From the NCBI GenBank assembly GCA_050246115.1, contig JBFWWP010000009.1:1-64000 (forward strand): a DNA stretch of 64,000 bases, written 5' to 3'. The notes beneath the pieces are model-generated. The model was not told where the DNA came from. It was given only the letters and a program-made list of their open reading frames with translations, and searched no databases. The DNA is from JBFWWP01 sp050246115. Its GTDB lineage: Bacteria; Planctomycetota; UBA8108; UBA1146; JAJFFE01. A program made the translations under genes and the position numbers. This document shows, one piece after another, positions 17,277-25,871 of this stretch; position 1 is the first letter of the stretch, and each line of letters starts with the position of its first letter.

Positions 17277-19418
17277 TCAATAGCGCGCCAAGGCGAGCGC
17301 CTCCCGCAGCACGTCCTCGACTTGGGGCAGAATCACCTCCTCGAGATCGGGTGCGTAGGCCACGTAGCAGTCGGCCGCCCCCAGCCGCCGGACGGGGGCA
17401 TCCAAGTGGTCGAATAGCTCCTCGCCAATGCGAGCCGCGATCTCAGCCCCGTATCCCCAGGAACGAGACTCCTCGTGGACCACGAGCGCTCGATTCGTGC
17501 GCCGCACGCTCTCGGCGATGGACTTCCAGTCGTACGGGTTGAGTGTTCGCAGATCGAGGATCTCGACCTCGACGCCCGACTCCTCCGCCAGGCGTTTCGC
17601 CGCGACGACACTTCGCTGGACCAGCGCGCCGTAGGTGATGAGCGTCAAGTCGCTCCCCGGACGCACCGTACGCGCTTGGCCGAAGGGAATCATGAAGTCC
17701 GGTCCCGGGTACGGCGACCGATTGTAGGTTTGTCGGTACAGGTGCTTGTGTTCCAGGAAGATGACCGGGTCGTCGCAGCGGATTGCCGTCCGCAAGAGGC
17801 CGTTGGCGTCCAGCGCGTTCGAGGGCATGACGACCCGTAGCCCCGGCAGGTGAGTGAACAACGCCTCCGCCGACTGGCTGTGATACACCGCCCCCCCGCG
17901 CAAGTAGCCGCCGCTGGCAACGCGGATGACGACCGGACAGGAGTCGGCCCCATTCGAGCGCCATCGATAGAGCGACAGCTCCGACCGGATCTGGTGGTAG
18001 GCCGGCCAGATGTAGTCGAGGAACTGAATCTCCACGACCGGCTTCATGCCGCGGAGCGCCAGACCCACGGCACGACCGACGATGTTCGCCTCCGCGAGCG
18101 GAGAGTTGTACACCCGCGCGCCCCCGAACTCCTTCTGGAGCCCGTGGGTCACCTTGAACACGCCGCCCTTGCCCTTGCATTCCTCCAGCACCTGTTCTCG
18201 GCTGGCGTCCGCGACGTCCTCGCCGAACACGACGATGCGCGGGTCCCGCCGCATTTCATCGCGCATGCAGCTGTTGAGGGCATCGACCAAGGTCTGTGAG
18301 CCGGCATCGCCGGCCTCGACCTGGGGCTCGGTCGCGAGGCCTGGGTCCGTGGGATCGAAGGCGTTCGAGTAGACGTTGTCCAGCACCGTGGCGGCCGCGG
18401 GCTGCGGCCGCTGGGCCGCGCGATCACTCGCCGCGCGCACCTCGGCTCGCACTTCCTCTTGGATCCGATCGAGTTCCTCGCGGGTAGCGATGCCCTCGTC
18501 GATCAAGAAGCGCGGGAACGTGATCAGCGGGTCGCGCTTGTGCTCGCGCTCCCGTTCCTTGTCGGTCTTGTACGCACGCTCGTCATCCGACAGCGAGTGG
18601 GAGTATGGCCGAATGACGCTCGAGTGCACGAGCGCCGGCCCGAGACCGGCGCGAATGCCGCCGACCGCCTTCTCGAAGCACTCGTACGAGGCGAGCGGGT
18701 CGCAGCCGTCGACCCGGAAGATCGCCAAGTTGGGGAATCCGCTCACGAGACGTGAGATCGACCCGCCGGCCGTGTTCACCTCGACTGGCACACTGATGGC
18801 ATAGCCATTGTCCTCGACGTGAAACAGCACCGGAGCCTTGAGGTTGCACGCACTGTTGAGCGCTTCCCAGAACTCGCCCTCACTCGTGGTCCCATCCCCC
18901 ACCGACATGTAGACGACTTCCTCGGGATTCCAGTCGCGAATTCGCTCTCGCAGGGCCGGGTTGTCACGCGCCTTGATCCACGCCTCGGCACAGCCCACCG
19001 CGTGCAGGCTCTGACTCCCCGTGCAGCTCGACTGGTTGAGGATGTGCAGTCCGGCGTGTCCCCAGTGGCTCGGCATCTGACGGCCTGCGCCCGCGGGCTC
19101 GTCGGCGGCAGCCAACGCCGTCAGGAACATCTCGTACGGGGACATTCCCAGCTGCAAACACAAGGCTCGATCGCGATAGTACGGCAGGAACCAGTCGTGG
19201 CCTGGCCGCAGCACCATACCGGCGGCGGTCAGCACGGCCTCGTGGCCCACGCCGTTGATCTGGAAGAAGATCTGCCCCTTGTTCTTCAGACGAATCTCTT
19301 CTTCGTCGACCTCACGACTGACAACCATGTTGCGGTACATCCCCAGCATCTGCTCGGGGCTCAGCCCTTTGTACTTCGGCGGTTTCGCGGTTCGATTGGT
19401 TTTCGATCGAGTCGTCAT
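17277..19418 (-). CDS. Fused E1 alpha-beta subunit of a 2-oxoacid dehydrogenase complex
   Basis: 713 aa, combining both E1 subunits in one chain. It decarboxylates a 2-oxoacid with thiamine diphosphate and passes the acyl group to E2. The N-terminal half is the alpha type: the cofactor motif starts GDGTTSEGEFWEAL (174-187) and closes with NGYAIS (204-209), and IRPYSHSLSDDERAY matches the phosphorylation-loop region. The beta type begins at about residue 375 (LVDALNSCMRDEMRRDPR, FGEDV, VVEIQFLDYIWPAYHQI). The architecture resembles fused branched-chain or pyruvate-type E1 proteins; the substrate cannot be decided. It diverges from lpdA, and E1 beta and E2 genes follow lpdA, so the complex is encoded by the two arms of this locus. 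A GGGGAA stretch precedes the ATG. Confidence 0.92.
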   Translation of the reverse strand: MTTRSKTNRTAKPPKYKGLSPEQMLGMYRNMVVSREVDEEEIRLKNKGQIFFQINGVGHEAVLTAAGMVLRPGHDWFLPYYRDRALCLQLGMSPYEMFLTALAAADEPAGAGRQMPSHWGHAGLHILNQSSCTGSQSLHAVGCAEAWIKARDNPALRERIRDWNPEEVVYMSVGDGTTSEGEFWEALNSACNLKAPVLFHVEDNGYAISVPVEVNTAGGSISRLVSGFPNLAIFRVDGCDPLASYECFEKAVGGIRAGLGPALVHSSVIRPYSHSLSDDERAYKTDKEREREHKRDPLITFPRFLIDEGIATREELDRIQEEVRAEVRAASDRAAQRPQPAAATVLDNVYSNAFDPTDPGLATEPQVEAGDAGSQTLVDALNSCMRDEMRRDPRIVVFGEDVADASREQVLEECKGKGGVFKVTHGLQKEFGGARVYNSPLAEANIVGRAVGLALRGMKPVVEIQFLDYIWPAYHQIRSELSLYRWRSNGADSCPVVIRVASGGYLRGGAVYHSQSAEALFTHLPGLRVVMPSNALDANGLLRTAIRCDDPVIFLEHKHLYRQTYNRSPYPGPDFMIPFGQARTVRPGSDLTLITYGALVQRSVVAAKRLAEESGVEVEILDLRTLNPYDWKSIAESVRRTNRALVVHEESRSWGYGAEIAARIGEELFDHLDAPVRRLGAADCYVAYAPDLEEVILPQVEDVLREALALARY

Positions 19419-19764
19419 GAGTTCCCCAGCAAGTCATCGTTGAGTGCCAGCAGTTCGTCAATCAGCAGGTCGTCGCGGCGGGCCAGTGAACCAGACGTTC
19501 GACCCAGACCTTCTCCGTACGCGAACAACGGGATCAGTGACCGACGTCAGCACGCGCCGCGTGCGGTGCGCGTGGCGTTCGGACCCGGTGCGGCGGGTTG
19601 CGACCGCACGCGGGCGAAGGCCCGAAATGGACGCGGCATTCTAGAAAGCGGGCCGTGGTCGCGCAATGCCGCCCGGCCGTGTGAGTCGACCGAGCGGAGC
19701 GCGCGATCGGGGCGCGCGGTTCTCCCCCACCGGGGCACGGGCCCTGCAACTTGCCGGCATTGCG

Positions 19765-19795
19765 TTGGAAATGCGGGCGCGGCGCCCGGTATAGT
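19765..19795 (+). promoter_or_regulatory. Candidate promoter for lpdA
   Basis: TTGGAA (19765-19770) and TATAGT (19790-19795), 19 nt apart, about 50 nt upstream of the lpdA start. The TATAGT stands out in very GC-rich sequence. The rest of the 427-bp divergent region (19419-19845) must also hold the promoter of the fused E1 gene, but I see no convincing second match. Confidence 0.4.
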
Positions 19796-19845
19796 CTGCG
19801 CGCGAACGCGAACCTCCCCGACGGGGCTGACTGAAAGAGGACACC

Positions 19846-21261
19846 GTGGCCGAAACCACTGCCGGCAGATACGACGTCGCCATCGTCGGTGGCGGACCGG
19901 GCGGGTACGTCGCCGCCATCCGCGCCAGCCAACTCGGTCTCAAGACCGCCTTGGTCGAGAAAGACCCCAAGCCGGGCGGCACCTGCCTGCACCGCGGGTG
20001 CATTCCGACGAAGGCCTTGCTGCAGACCGCGAGCGTCCTGGACAGCGCTCGCGACGCGAAGGCGTTCGGAGTCAAGGTCGAGGGGGTCTCGCTCGATCTA
20101 CCGGCCGCGAACAAGTTCAAGGACGGTGTCGTCCAGAAGAACGCGGCGGGCGTCGAGTTCCTGCTCAAGAAGAACAGCGTCCAGACATTTCGGGGGCGCG
20201 GGGAGCTGCTGTCCCCGAACCGGATCCAGGTGCAAGACGAGGGCGGCAAGACCCAAACGATCGAGGCCGCCCACATCGTCCTGGCCACCGGTTCCGTCCC
20301 GTCCCGGCCGGGCTTCCTGAAGTTCGATCACCCCCGGATCATCACCAGCGATGAGGCCCTGAAACTCACGGAGGTGCCCCGTCACGTCACGGTGCTGGGG
20401 GCTGGCGCAGTGGGCTGCGAGTTCGCCTCGGTGTGGGCGTCATTCGGCGCGCAGGTGGTGATCGTGGAGATGCTCGATCGCCTACTTCCCATCGAGGACC
20501 GCGACTGTTCCGAGGAACTCCAACGCGCGTTCAAGAGACGCAACATCGACTACCGAGTCGCGACCAAGCTCGAGAAGGCCGAGCCCCACGACCAGGGCGT
20601 CGAGCTACTGCTCGTGGACGCCAAGGGCCAATCCGAGAAGCTATCCACCGACCTGCTGCTGTGCGCCGTCGGCCGCTCCCCGTACACCGAAGGACTGGGC
20701 TTGCAGAAAGTCGGCATTGCCGTCGAACGCGGCTTCGTGAGTGTCGACGGAGCGCAGCGCACGCGCGTCCCCAGTGTGTATGCGATTGGCGACATCGTCG
20801 GCAGCACGCCGCTTCTCGCCCACGTCGCGAGTGCGGAGGGAATCGTGGCCGTGGAGTCGATCGCCGGGAAGAAGCCGCCCGCCATCGATCCCAAGAGGAT
20901 CCCCAGTGCCACCTACTGCCATCCCGAAGTAGCGTCCATTGGCTTGACCGAAGCACAGGCCGTGGCTGCAGGCCACCAGGTAAAGACCTCGAAGTTCCCG
21001 TTCTCCGCCCTTGGGAAGGGCGGCATCCTGCGCGCGCGGCATGGCTTCTTCAAACTGGTCGCGGACGAGCGCTATGGGGAGATTCTCGGCGTTCACATCT
21101 TGGGGGACCACGCCACCGACCTGATCAGCGAGGCGTGCGCCCTCCTGGGACTGGAGGCGACCGACGTCGATCTGGCGCACATCATCCACCCGCACCCGAC
21201 CCTGGGCGAGGGCATGCTGGAGGCGGCTCACGGTTTGGTCGGCGGCGCGATCCACTTTTGA
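19846..21261 (+). CDS. lpdA: Dihydrolipoyl dehydrogenase (E3)
   Basis: A 471-aa flavoprotein disulfide reductase that reoxidises the dihydrolipoyl arm of E2 with NAD+. FAD-binding GGGPGG is at 15-20. The redox-active disulfide is C47/C52 in GGTCLHRGCIPTK. A second dinucleotide fold begins VTVLGAGAVGCEFA (about 181-194), and YAIGDI follows in the FAD domain. The catalytic HPHPTLGE lies near the C-terminus. The GTG start follows AGAGG by 6 nt. It heads the plus-strand arm of the locus with E1 beta (149 bp later) and E2. Confidence 0.96.
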   Translation: MAETTAGRYDVAIVGGGPGGYVAAIRASQLGLKTALVEKDPKPGGTCLHRGCIPTKALLQTASVLDSARDAKAFGVKVEGVSLDLPAANKFKDGVVQKNAAGVEFLLKKNSVQTFRGRGELLSPNRIQVQDEGGKTQTIEAAHIVLATGSVPSRPGFLKFDHPRIITSDEALKLTEVPRHVTVLGAGAVGCEFASVWASFGAQVVIVEMLDRLLPIEDRDCSEELQRAFKRRNIDYRVATKLEKAEPHDQGVELLLVDAKGQSEKLSTDLLLCAVGRSPYTEGLGLQKVGIAVERGFVSVDGAQRTRVPSVYAIGDIVGSTPLLAHVASAEGIVAVESIAGKKPPAIDPKRIPSATYCHPEVASIGLTEAQAVAAGHQVKTSKFPFSALGKGGILRARHGFFKLVADERYGEILGVHILGDHATDLISEACALLGLEATDVDLAHIIHPHPTLGEGMLEAAHGLVGGAIHF

Positions 21262-21409
21262 GGTGTTCTGAGGTGTTCGACCGCAGCAGTACGGCGACGG
21301 AATCGGCGCACCGGCCGTGCGCTCGGGAGAGACGCGAACTCGGAGTCATGAAAGCTGCTGCGATGAGGCCCCTGACGGAGTCGAACGCGTCGTCTGTGCT
21401 GGTGGCACG

Positions 21410-22408
21410 GTGAGCCAGTCTGCGCCGGTAACCTACATCGAGGCGCTCCGTCGCGGCCTCGCGCGCGCACTCACGGAGGACCCACGGGTGGTGCTCCTCG
21501 GGGAGGACATTGGCGCGTACGGCGGCGCCTTCAAGCTGACCGCGGGATTTCTCGAGCGCTTCGGTCCCGCACGAGTCGTCGACACGCCGATCGTGGAGAC
21601 CGGCCTGATCGGCGCCGCGATCGGTGCCGCGATGGCGGGCCTGCGGCCGGTCGTCGAGATCCAGTTCATCGATTTCATCTCGTGCGCTTTCAACCAGCTC
21701 ACCAACTTCGCGGCAACGTGCCGGTTCCGGTGGCAGACGGGGGTGCCGATCGTGGTCCGAGGGCCGTCCGGCGGCGCGGTTCACGCGGGCCCGTTTCACT
21801 CGCAGAACGTCGAGTCCTTCTTCCTCAACACGCCGGGGCTCAAGATGGTGGTCCCGTCCACCCCGAGCGATGCCTATCGGATGATCCTCGGCGCCATTCA
21901 AGACCCAGACCCGGTGCTGTTCTTCGAGCAGAAGGCGCTGTATCGCACCCTCAAGGAGCCGCTGGACGAGTCCGCCGAGCCGTTGCCCCCGGGACGGGCC
22001 GCCGTCCGCCGACCCGGTTCGACCCTGACCATCGTGAGCTATGGGGCAATGGTCCACCGCGCGCTGGCGGCCGCCGAACAGCTCGCTCAGGAGACCGTCT
22101 CTGGACGCCGCGTCGATTGCGAGGTGCTCGACTTGCGGTCCCTGAGCCCAATGGACGGCGAAGCCATCCTCGACAGCGTGAAGCGAACCGGCAAAGTGCT
22201 GGTCGTTCACGAGGACAATCTCACCGGCGGGGCCGGCGCCGAGATCGCCTCGCGCATCGCAGAACATGCGTTCGAGCATCTCGACGGGCCGGTTCGGCGG
22301 CTGGCGGCGGCAGATCTGCCGATCCCCTACGCCGGCCCACTCGAGGACGCGGTCCTGCCCAACGCGCAGAGCATCGCCGCGGCCGCCCGCGAACTCGCCG
22401 CCTACTGA
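21410..22408 (+). CDS. E1 beta subunit of a 2-oxoacid dehydrogenase (stand-alone paralogue)
   Basis: About 332 aa, transketolase pyrimidine-binding and C-terminal domains. Beta-subunit motifs are seen in order: LGEDIGAYGGAFK, DTPIVETGLIGAAIGAAMAG, VEIQFIDFI, FHSQNVESFFLNTPGLK and LDLRSLSPMD. The family start is at MTYIEALRRGL-like sequence, so the GTG at 21410 is preferred over an upstream start at 21317 that adds 31 unrelated residues. There is no separate alpha gene nearby; the only alpha domain is in the fused E1 at 17277-19418, which already has its own beta domain. It may partner with that alpha domain, with an alpha subunit encoded elsewhere, or be a leftover of gene fusion. Confidence 0.9.
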   Translation: MSQSAPVTYIEALRRGLARALTEDPRVVLLGEDIGAYGGAFKLTAGFLERFGPARVVDTPIVETGLIGAAIGAAMAGLRPVVEIQFIDFISCAFNQLTNFAATCRFRWQTGVPIVVRGPSGGAVHAGPFHSQNVESFFLNTPGLKMVVPSTPSDAYRMILGAIQDPDPVLFFEQKALYRTLKEPLDESAEPLPPGRAAVRRPGSTLTIVSYGAMVHRALAAAEQLAQETVSGRRVDCEVLDLRSLSPMDGEAILDSVKRTGKVLVVHEDNLTGGAGAEIASRIAEHAFEHLDGPVRRLAAADLPIPYAGPLEDAVLPNAQSIAAAARELAAY

Positions 22409-22645
22409 CCCTCTGCGTGACCTCGTCCTCTCGAACGTAACCCATGGTCCACGTTCACCTGGGGCGGCAGATCTGCTATCCTCCCGGATCGAATGTCACG
22501 CGGCCACGCCCAGCCGATTCCAACGGCCCGGGATCCAGGCCCGGTTGGCACAGCCAGGCCTACCGAACCCGGCGAGGACAGCGCGACCGGGTGAGGCGGG
22601 TTCCGAAAGTTCAGCAACACGCGCGATCACCAAAGAGGAGTCGGA

Positions 22646-24007
22646 ATGTCGACCGAGATCAAGATGCCCCAGATGGGCGAGTCCATCGCCGAAGGAACTC
22701 TCACCCGGTGGTTCAAGAAGCCCGGCGAGCCCGTGAAACGGGACGAACCCCTCTTCGAGATTTCAACCGACAAGGTGGACGCCGAGATTCCATCACCCGG
22801 TGACGGCGTGCTGGAGAAGATCATCGTGGCCGAGGGGACGACGGTCGAAGTCAACACGGTGGTCGCCATCCTCGGCCAAGGAAGCGCGACCGCGTCGACC
22901 CCGACCGTCGCTGCGGCGCCAGCCACGACCAGCCCAGCGACCTCGACGCCGGCGAAGTCAGTGCCCGCGCCGCAGCCGGCGGCTACCGCACAAGCCGCGG
23001 CGGCTAACGCCCCCGCAACGAGTGCCGGTGGAAGCCACGGCGGTTCGCCGAGCCGCGACGCCGCGGTTCGTTCGTCGCCGTTGGTGCGACGCATCGCCCG
23101 CGAACACGGAGTTTCCGACCTGACGCGCATCCCGGCTTCCGGGCTCGGTGGGCGGGTCACCAAGCACGACATCTTGTCCTTCCTCGATTCGGGCACGGCC
23201 GCACCGGCTGCGAACGTCGGCGCCGCGACACCGCCGCGCCCCGCGAGCCACGCCCCAAGCACCGCGCCCGGGGGACACCCGAGTGCCCTGCCCGTGCTGA
23301 ACCTTCCGCGGCAGAACGTCCGCGTCGAACGCATGACGGTCATGCGCAAGAAGATCGCCGAGCACATGGTCGAGTCGCGCCGGACGTCGGCCCACGTCCA
23401 GTCGGTCTTCGAAGCAGACATGACCCGCATCGTGACCCTGCGGGACCAGACCAAGAATCGATTCGAGTCGCGCCACGGCGTGAAACTCACCTTCACCCCC
23501 TTCTTCATGAAGGCAGCGGTTGCAGCATTGCTCGAGTTTCCGCACCTGAACGCGTCTCTCGACGGCGACGAGATCCTGTTTCACAACTCGGTCAACCTGG
23601 GGGTTGCAGTGGCCCTGGACGGCGGCTTGATCGTCCCCGTCGTCAAGAACGCGCAGGATTTGACGGTCGTGGGCCTGCAGAAAAAGGTCACCGACATCGC
23701 GAATCGCGCGCGCAGCAAGCAACTGCTCCCCGACGAGGTGCAGGGCGGAACCTTCACGATCACCAACCCGGGCCAGTTCGGCGGACTGTTCGGGATCCCC
23801 ATCATCAGCCAACCGCAGGTGGCGATCTTGGGACTCGGGGGCATCCAGAAGCGACCCATTGTGATCGAGGGTGACGCCATTGCGGTCCGCAGTATGGTGT
23901 ACATGTGCCTCTCGTACGACCATCGCCTCGTCGACGGTGCGCTGGCCGGCCAGTTCATGGCGCGCGTCAAACAGCACCTCGAGAACTGGGACGCCTCGCT
24001 GGACTGA
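22646..24007 (+). CDS. Dihydrolipoamide acyltransferase (E2)
   Basis: 453 aa. It transfers the acyl group from the lipoyl arm to CoA and forms the core of the complex. The N-terminal lipoyl domain carries the lipoylated Lys 43 in ISTDKVDAEI. An Ala/Pro/Thr-rich swinging linker follows (about 80-140), then the E3/E1-binding domain (SSPLVRRIAREHG, GLGGRVTKHDI). The C-terminal acyltransferase domain has the catalytic His 426 and Asp 430 in DHRLVDG. AGAGGAG lies 6 nt before the ATG. The single lipoyl domain and sequence style fit pyruvate, branched-chain or 2-oxoglutarate complexes; I cannot choose between them. There is a gap of 237 bp after E1 beta. Confidence 0.94.
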   Translation: MSTEIKMPQMGESIAEGTLTRWFKKPGEPVKRDEPLFEISTDKVDAEIPSPGDGVLEKIIVAEGTTVEVNTVVAILGQGSATASTPTVAAAPATTSPATSTPAKSVPAPQPAATAQAAAANAPATSAGGSHGGSPSRDAAVRSSPLVRRIAREHGVSDLTRIPASGLGGRVTKHDILSFLDSGTAAPAANVGAATPPRPASHAPSTAPGGHPSALPVLNLPRQNVRVERMTVMRKKIAEHMVESRRTSAHVQSVFEADMTRIVTLRDQTKNRFESRHGVKLTFTPFFMKAAVAALLEFPHLNASLDGDEILFHNSVNLGVAVALDGGLIVPVVKNAQDLTVVGLQKKVTDIANRARSKQLLPDEVQGGTFTITNPGQFGGLFGIPIISQPQVAILGLGGIQKRPIVIEGDAIAVRSMVYMCLSYDHRLVDGALAGQFMARVKQHLENWDASLD

Positions 24008-24233
24008 GCGGCGTCTCCGGTGAGGTTCGTGCCCGCGTCACTTCCTTGCTGGCCAACGACGGATGGCGGTCGGCGCGGTAGCCCGGGAAGAAGCTCGCAA
24101 CCGGGACCATTCCGTGCGGGCGTGGGCGTGAACGAGTTCGGATCCGCGGTGCCCGAGTGCGAAGGTTCTCGGGCCGTGGGGTAGCTTCAAGGTCCGACGA
24201 CCCGCGCGGGATCGAGCAAGGCGAAGGAGGACG

Positions 24234-25328
24234 GTGAGAACCGAGGTCTTCACGGTGGACCCGGCGAACTTCGACCCAGCCCAGCTGTTGCGGCCCGCGC
24301 AGCTCCTGGCGAGCGGCGAACTGGTCGCGTTTCCCACCGAGACGGTCTACGGGATCGGCGTCAATGCAGACCTCCCGCAGGCGATCGAGTCGTTGCGCGC
24401 GCTCAAGGGTCGAAACTCCGACAAAGCCTTCACGCTCCACGTGGCAGACCGTGAGGATGTGCACCGGGTGGTTCCGACGATCCCGGCCGTCGCGAACCGC
24501 CTCATGGAGGTCTATTGGCCAGGCCCGCTCACCTTGGTCCTTCCCGTCGGTGATCGCACGCTCGGCGTGAGGTTGCCCGCACACGAGGTCGCGCGGACGC
24601 TCATTCGACTCTCGGGCGTCCCGGTCCTGGCGACGAGCGCGAACACTTCGGGTCGGCCGCCCGCGAACGACGCCGCTGGCGTTCTCGCCAGCTTCGACGG
24701 TCAGATCGCAGGGCTCGTGGATGGGGGCCCGGCTCCCATTCGGGAGTCTTCGACCGTGGTCCGCGTGCGCGCCGACAACGCCGGCGAGCCGCCGGGCACC
24801 GAGCCGATCGAGGTGCTCCGCGAGGGGCTCATCACAGCCGACATGATTCGGCGCGCGCTCCACGGGACGCGTGTCTTGTTCGTGTGCACGGGCAACTCCT
24901 GCCGCAGCCCCATGGCCGAAGCGTTGTTCCGCCAGCTCCTTGCGGAACGGCTCGGGATCCCGCCGGCCGACCTCGCAGAGCACGGCTACTCGGTGGGCTC
25001 GGCCGGTGTGGCCGCCTTCGAAGGCGGAGCGCCCAGCGCCGGGGCAACCCAAGCCATGGAGCAACGGGGCCTGAGTCTCGCGCAACATAGCGCCCGCCGC
25101 CTGCGGCGCGAAATGATCGAGAACGCGGACATCGTGATCACCATGGGGCCAGGGCACCTCTGGCAGATCGTCGATTGGGAACCCGCGTTCGCCTCCAAGG
25201 TGCACTGCATCACGGACTCGGGTGTGGGCGACCCAGTCGGATCGCCCCTGGAGACCTACCTTCAATGTGCCGCCGAGATCGAGAAGGCACTCCGAACACG
25301 GTGGCTGGAGAGAGTCGTGCGACCGTGA
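24234..25328 (+). CDS. Fusion of TsaC/Sua5-type threonylcarbamoyl-AMP synthase and low-molecular-weight phosphatase
   Basis: 364 aa with two complete domains. Residues about 15-205 are a YrdC/Sua5 domain (VAFPTETVYGIG, KGRNSDKAF, WPGPLTLVL, ATSANTSGRP), which makes threonylcarbamoyl-AMP for the tRNA t6A modification. Residues about 213-360 are a low-molecular-weight protein phosphatase (P-loop CTGNSCRS with Cys 218 and Arg 224, then GVGDP carrying the general acid Asp), the family of arginine phosphatase YwlE. The GTG start has GAAGGAGG just upstream. The stop overlaps the rpiB start by 4 nt (GTGA). In Bacillus, ywlC, ywlE and rpiB are neighbours, so this gene is the same cluster fused. Confidence 0.9.
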   Translation: MRTEVFTVDPANFDPAQLLRPAQLLASGELVAFPTETVYGIGVNADLPQAIESLRALKGRNSDKAFTLHVADREDVHRVVPTIPAVANRLMEVYWPGPLTLVLPVGDRTLGVRLPAHEVARTLIRLSGVPVLATSANTSGRPPANDAAGVLASFDGQIAGLVDGGPAPIRESSTVVRVRADNAGEPPGTEPIEVLREGLITADMIRRALHGTRVLFVCTGNSCRSPMAEALFRQLLAERLGIPPADLAEHGYSVGSAGVAAFEGGAPSAGATQAMEQRGLSLAQHSARRLRREMIENADIVITMGPGHLWQIVDWEPAFASKVHCITDSGVGDPVGSPLETYLQCAAEIEKALRTRWLERVVRP

Positions 25329-25753
25329 GAATCGCTTTTGGTTCTGATCATGCTGGCTTCGAAGGCCGGCGCGCCGCTATGGCGATCGCCGCCGCTCGTG
25401 GCCTCGAAGTCATCGACCTGGGCCCTCCCACCTCCGAGTCCGTCGACTACCCGGACTACGCCCACCTCGTCGCCGAGGCGATTGCGTCGGGCAAAGCGGA
25501 TGTCGGCGTGCTCGTCTGTGGGACCGGCCAAGGAATGGCGATGGCCGCCAACCGACACCCTCACGTGCGCGCGGCGGTGATCACCGACGAGGTCACGGCC
25601 GAACTCGCGCGCGCTCACAACGACGCCAACGTGGCCTGCTTCGGCGAGAAGGTCATCGGCGCCCCGCGCATCGCCGAACTACTGGCGGTGTTCCTCGACA
25701 GCCGCTTCGAAGGCGGACGCCACGCGCGCCGAGTCGAGAAGATCGAGGTCTAG
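25325..25753 (+). CDS. rpiB: Ribose-5-phosphate isomerase B (RpiB/LacAB family)
   Basis: 142 aa, the normal size for the family. It interconverts ribose-5-phosphate and ribulose-5-phosphate in the pentose phosphate pathway. IAFGSDHAGFEGR at the N-terminus and CGTGQGMAMAANR (catalytic Cys 65) are diagnostic, followed by HNDANVACFGEKVIG. The GTG at 25325 is fixed by the family start and overlaps the stop of the upstream fusion gene, implying coupled translation. An upstream extension in the same frame overlaps that gene and is not real. Confidence 0.95.
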   Translation: MRIAFGSDHAGFEGRRAAMAIAAARGLEVIDLGPPTSESVDYPDYAHLVAEAIASGKADVGVLVCGTGQGMAMAANRHPHVRAAVITDEVTAELARAHNDANVACFGEKVIGAPRIAELLAVFLDSRFEGGRHARRVEKIEV

Positions 25754-25871
25754 CGCCGAATCCAGCGCGTACTCGAGTTGCTCGTTGCTCGTGAATGCGT
25801 TTGACTCGAGTCTAGCGCCGGGTTCGCGCGGTCACGGGCCCCGACAGCTCGAGGCCGAGGCCGCGCCGATC

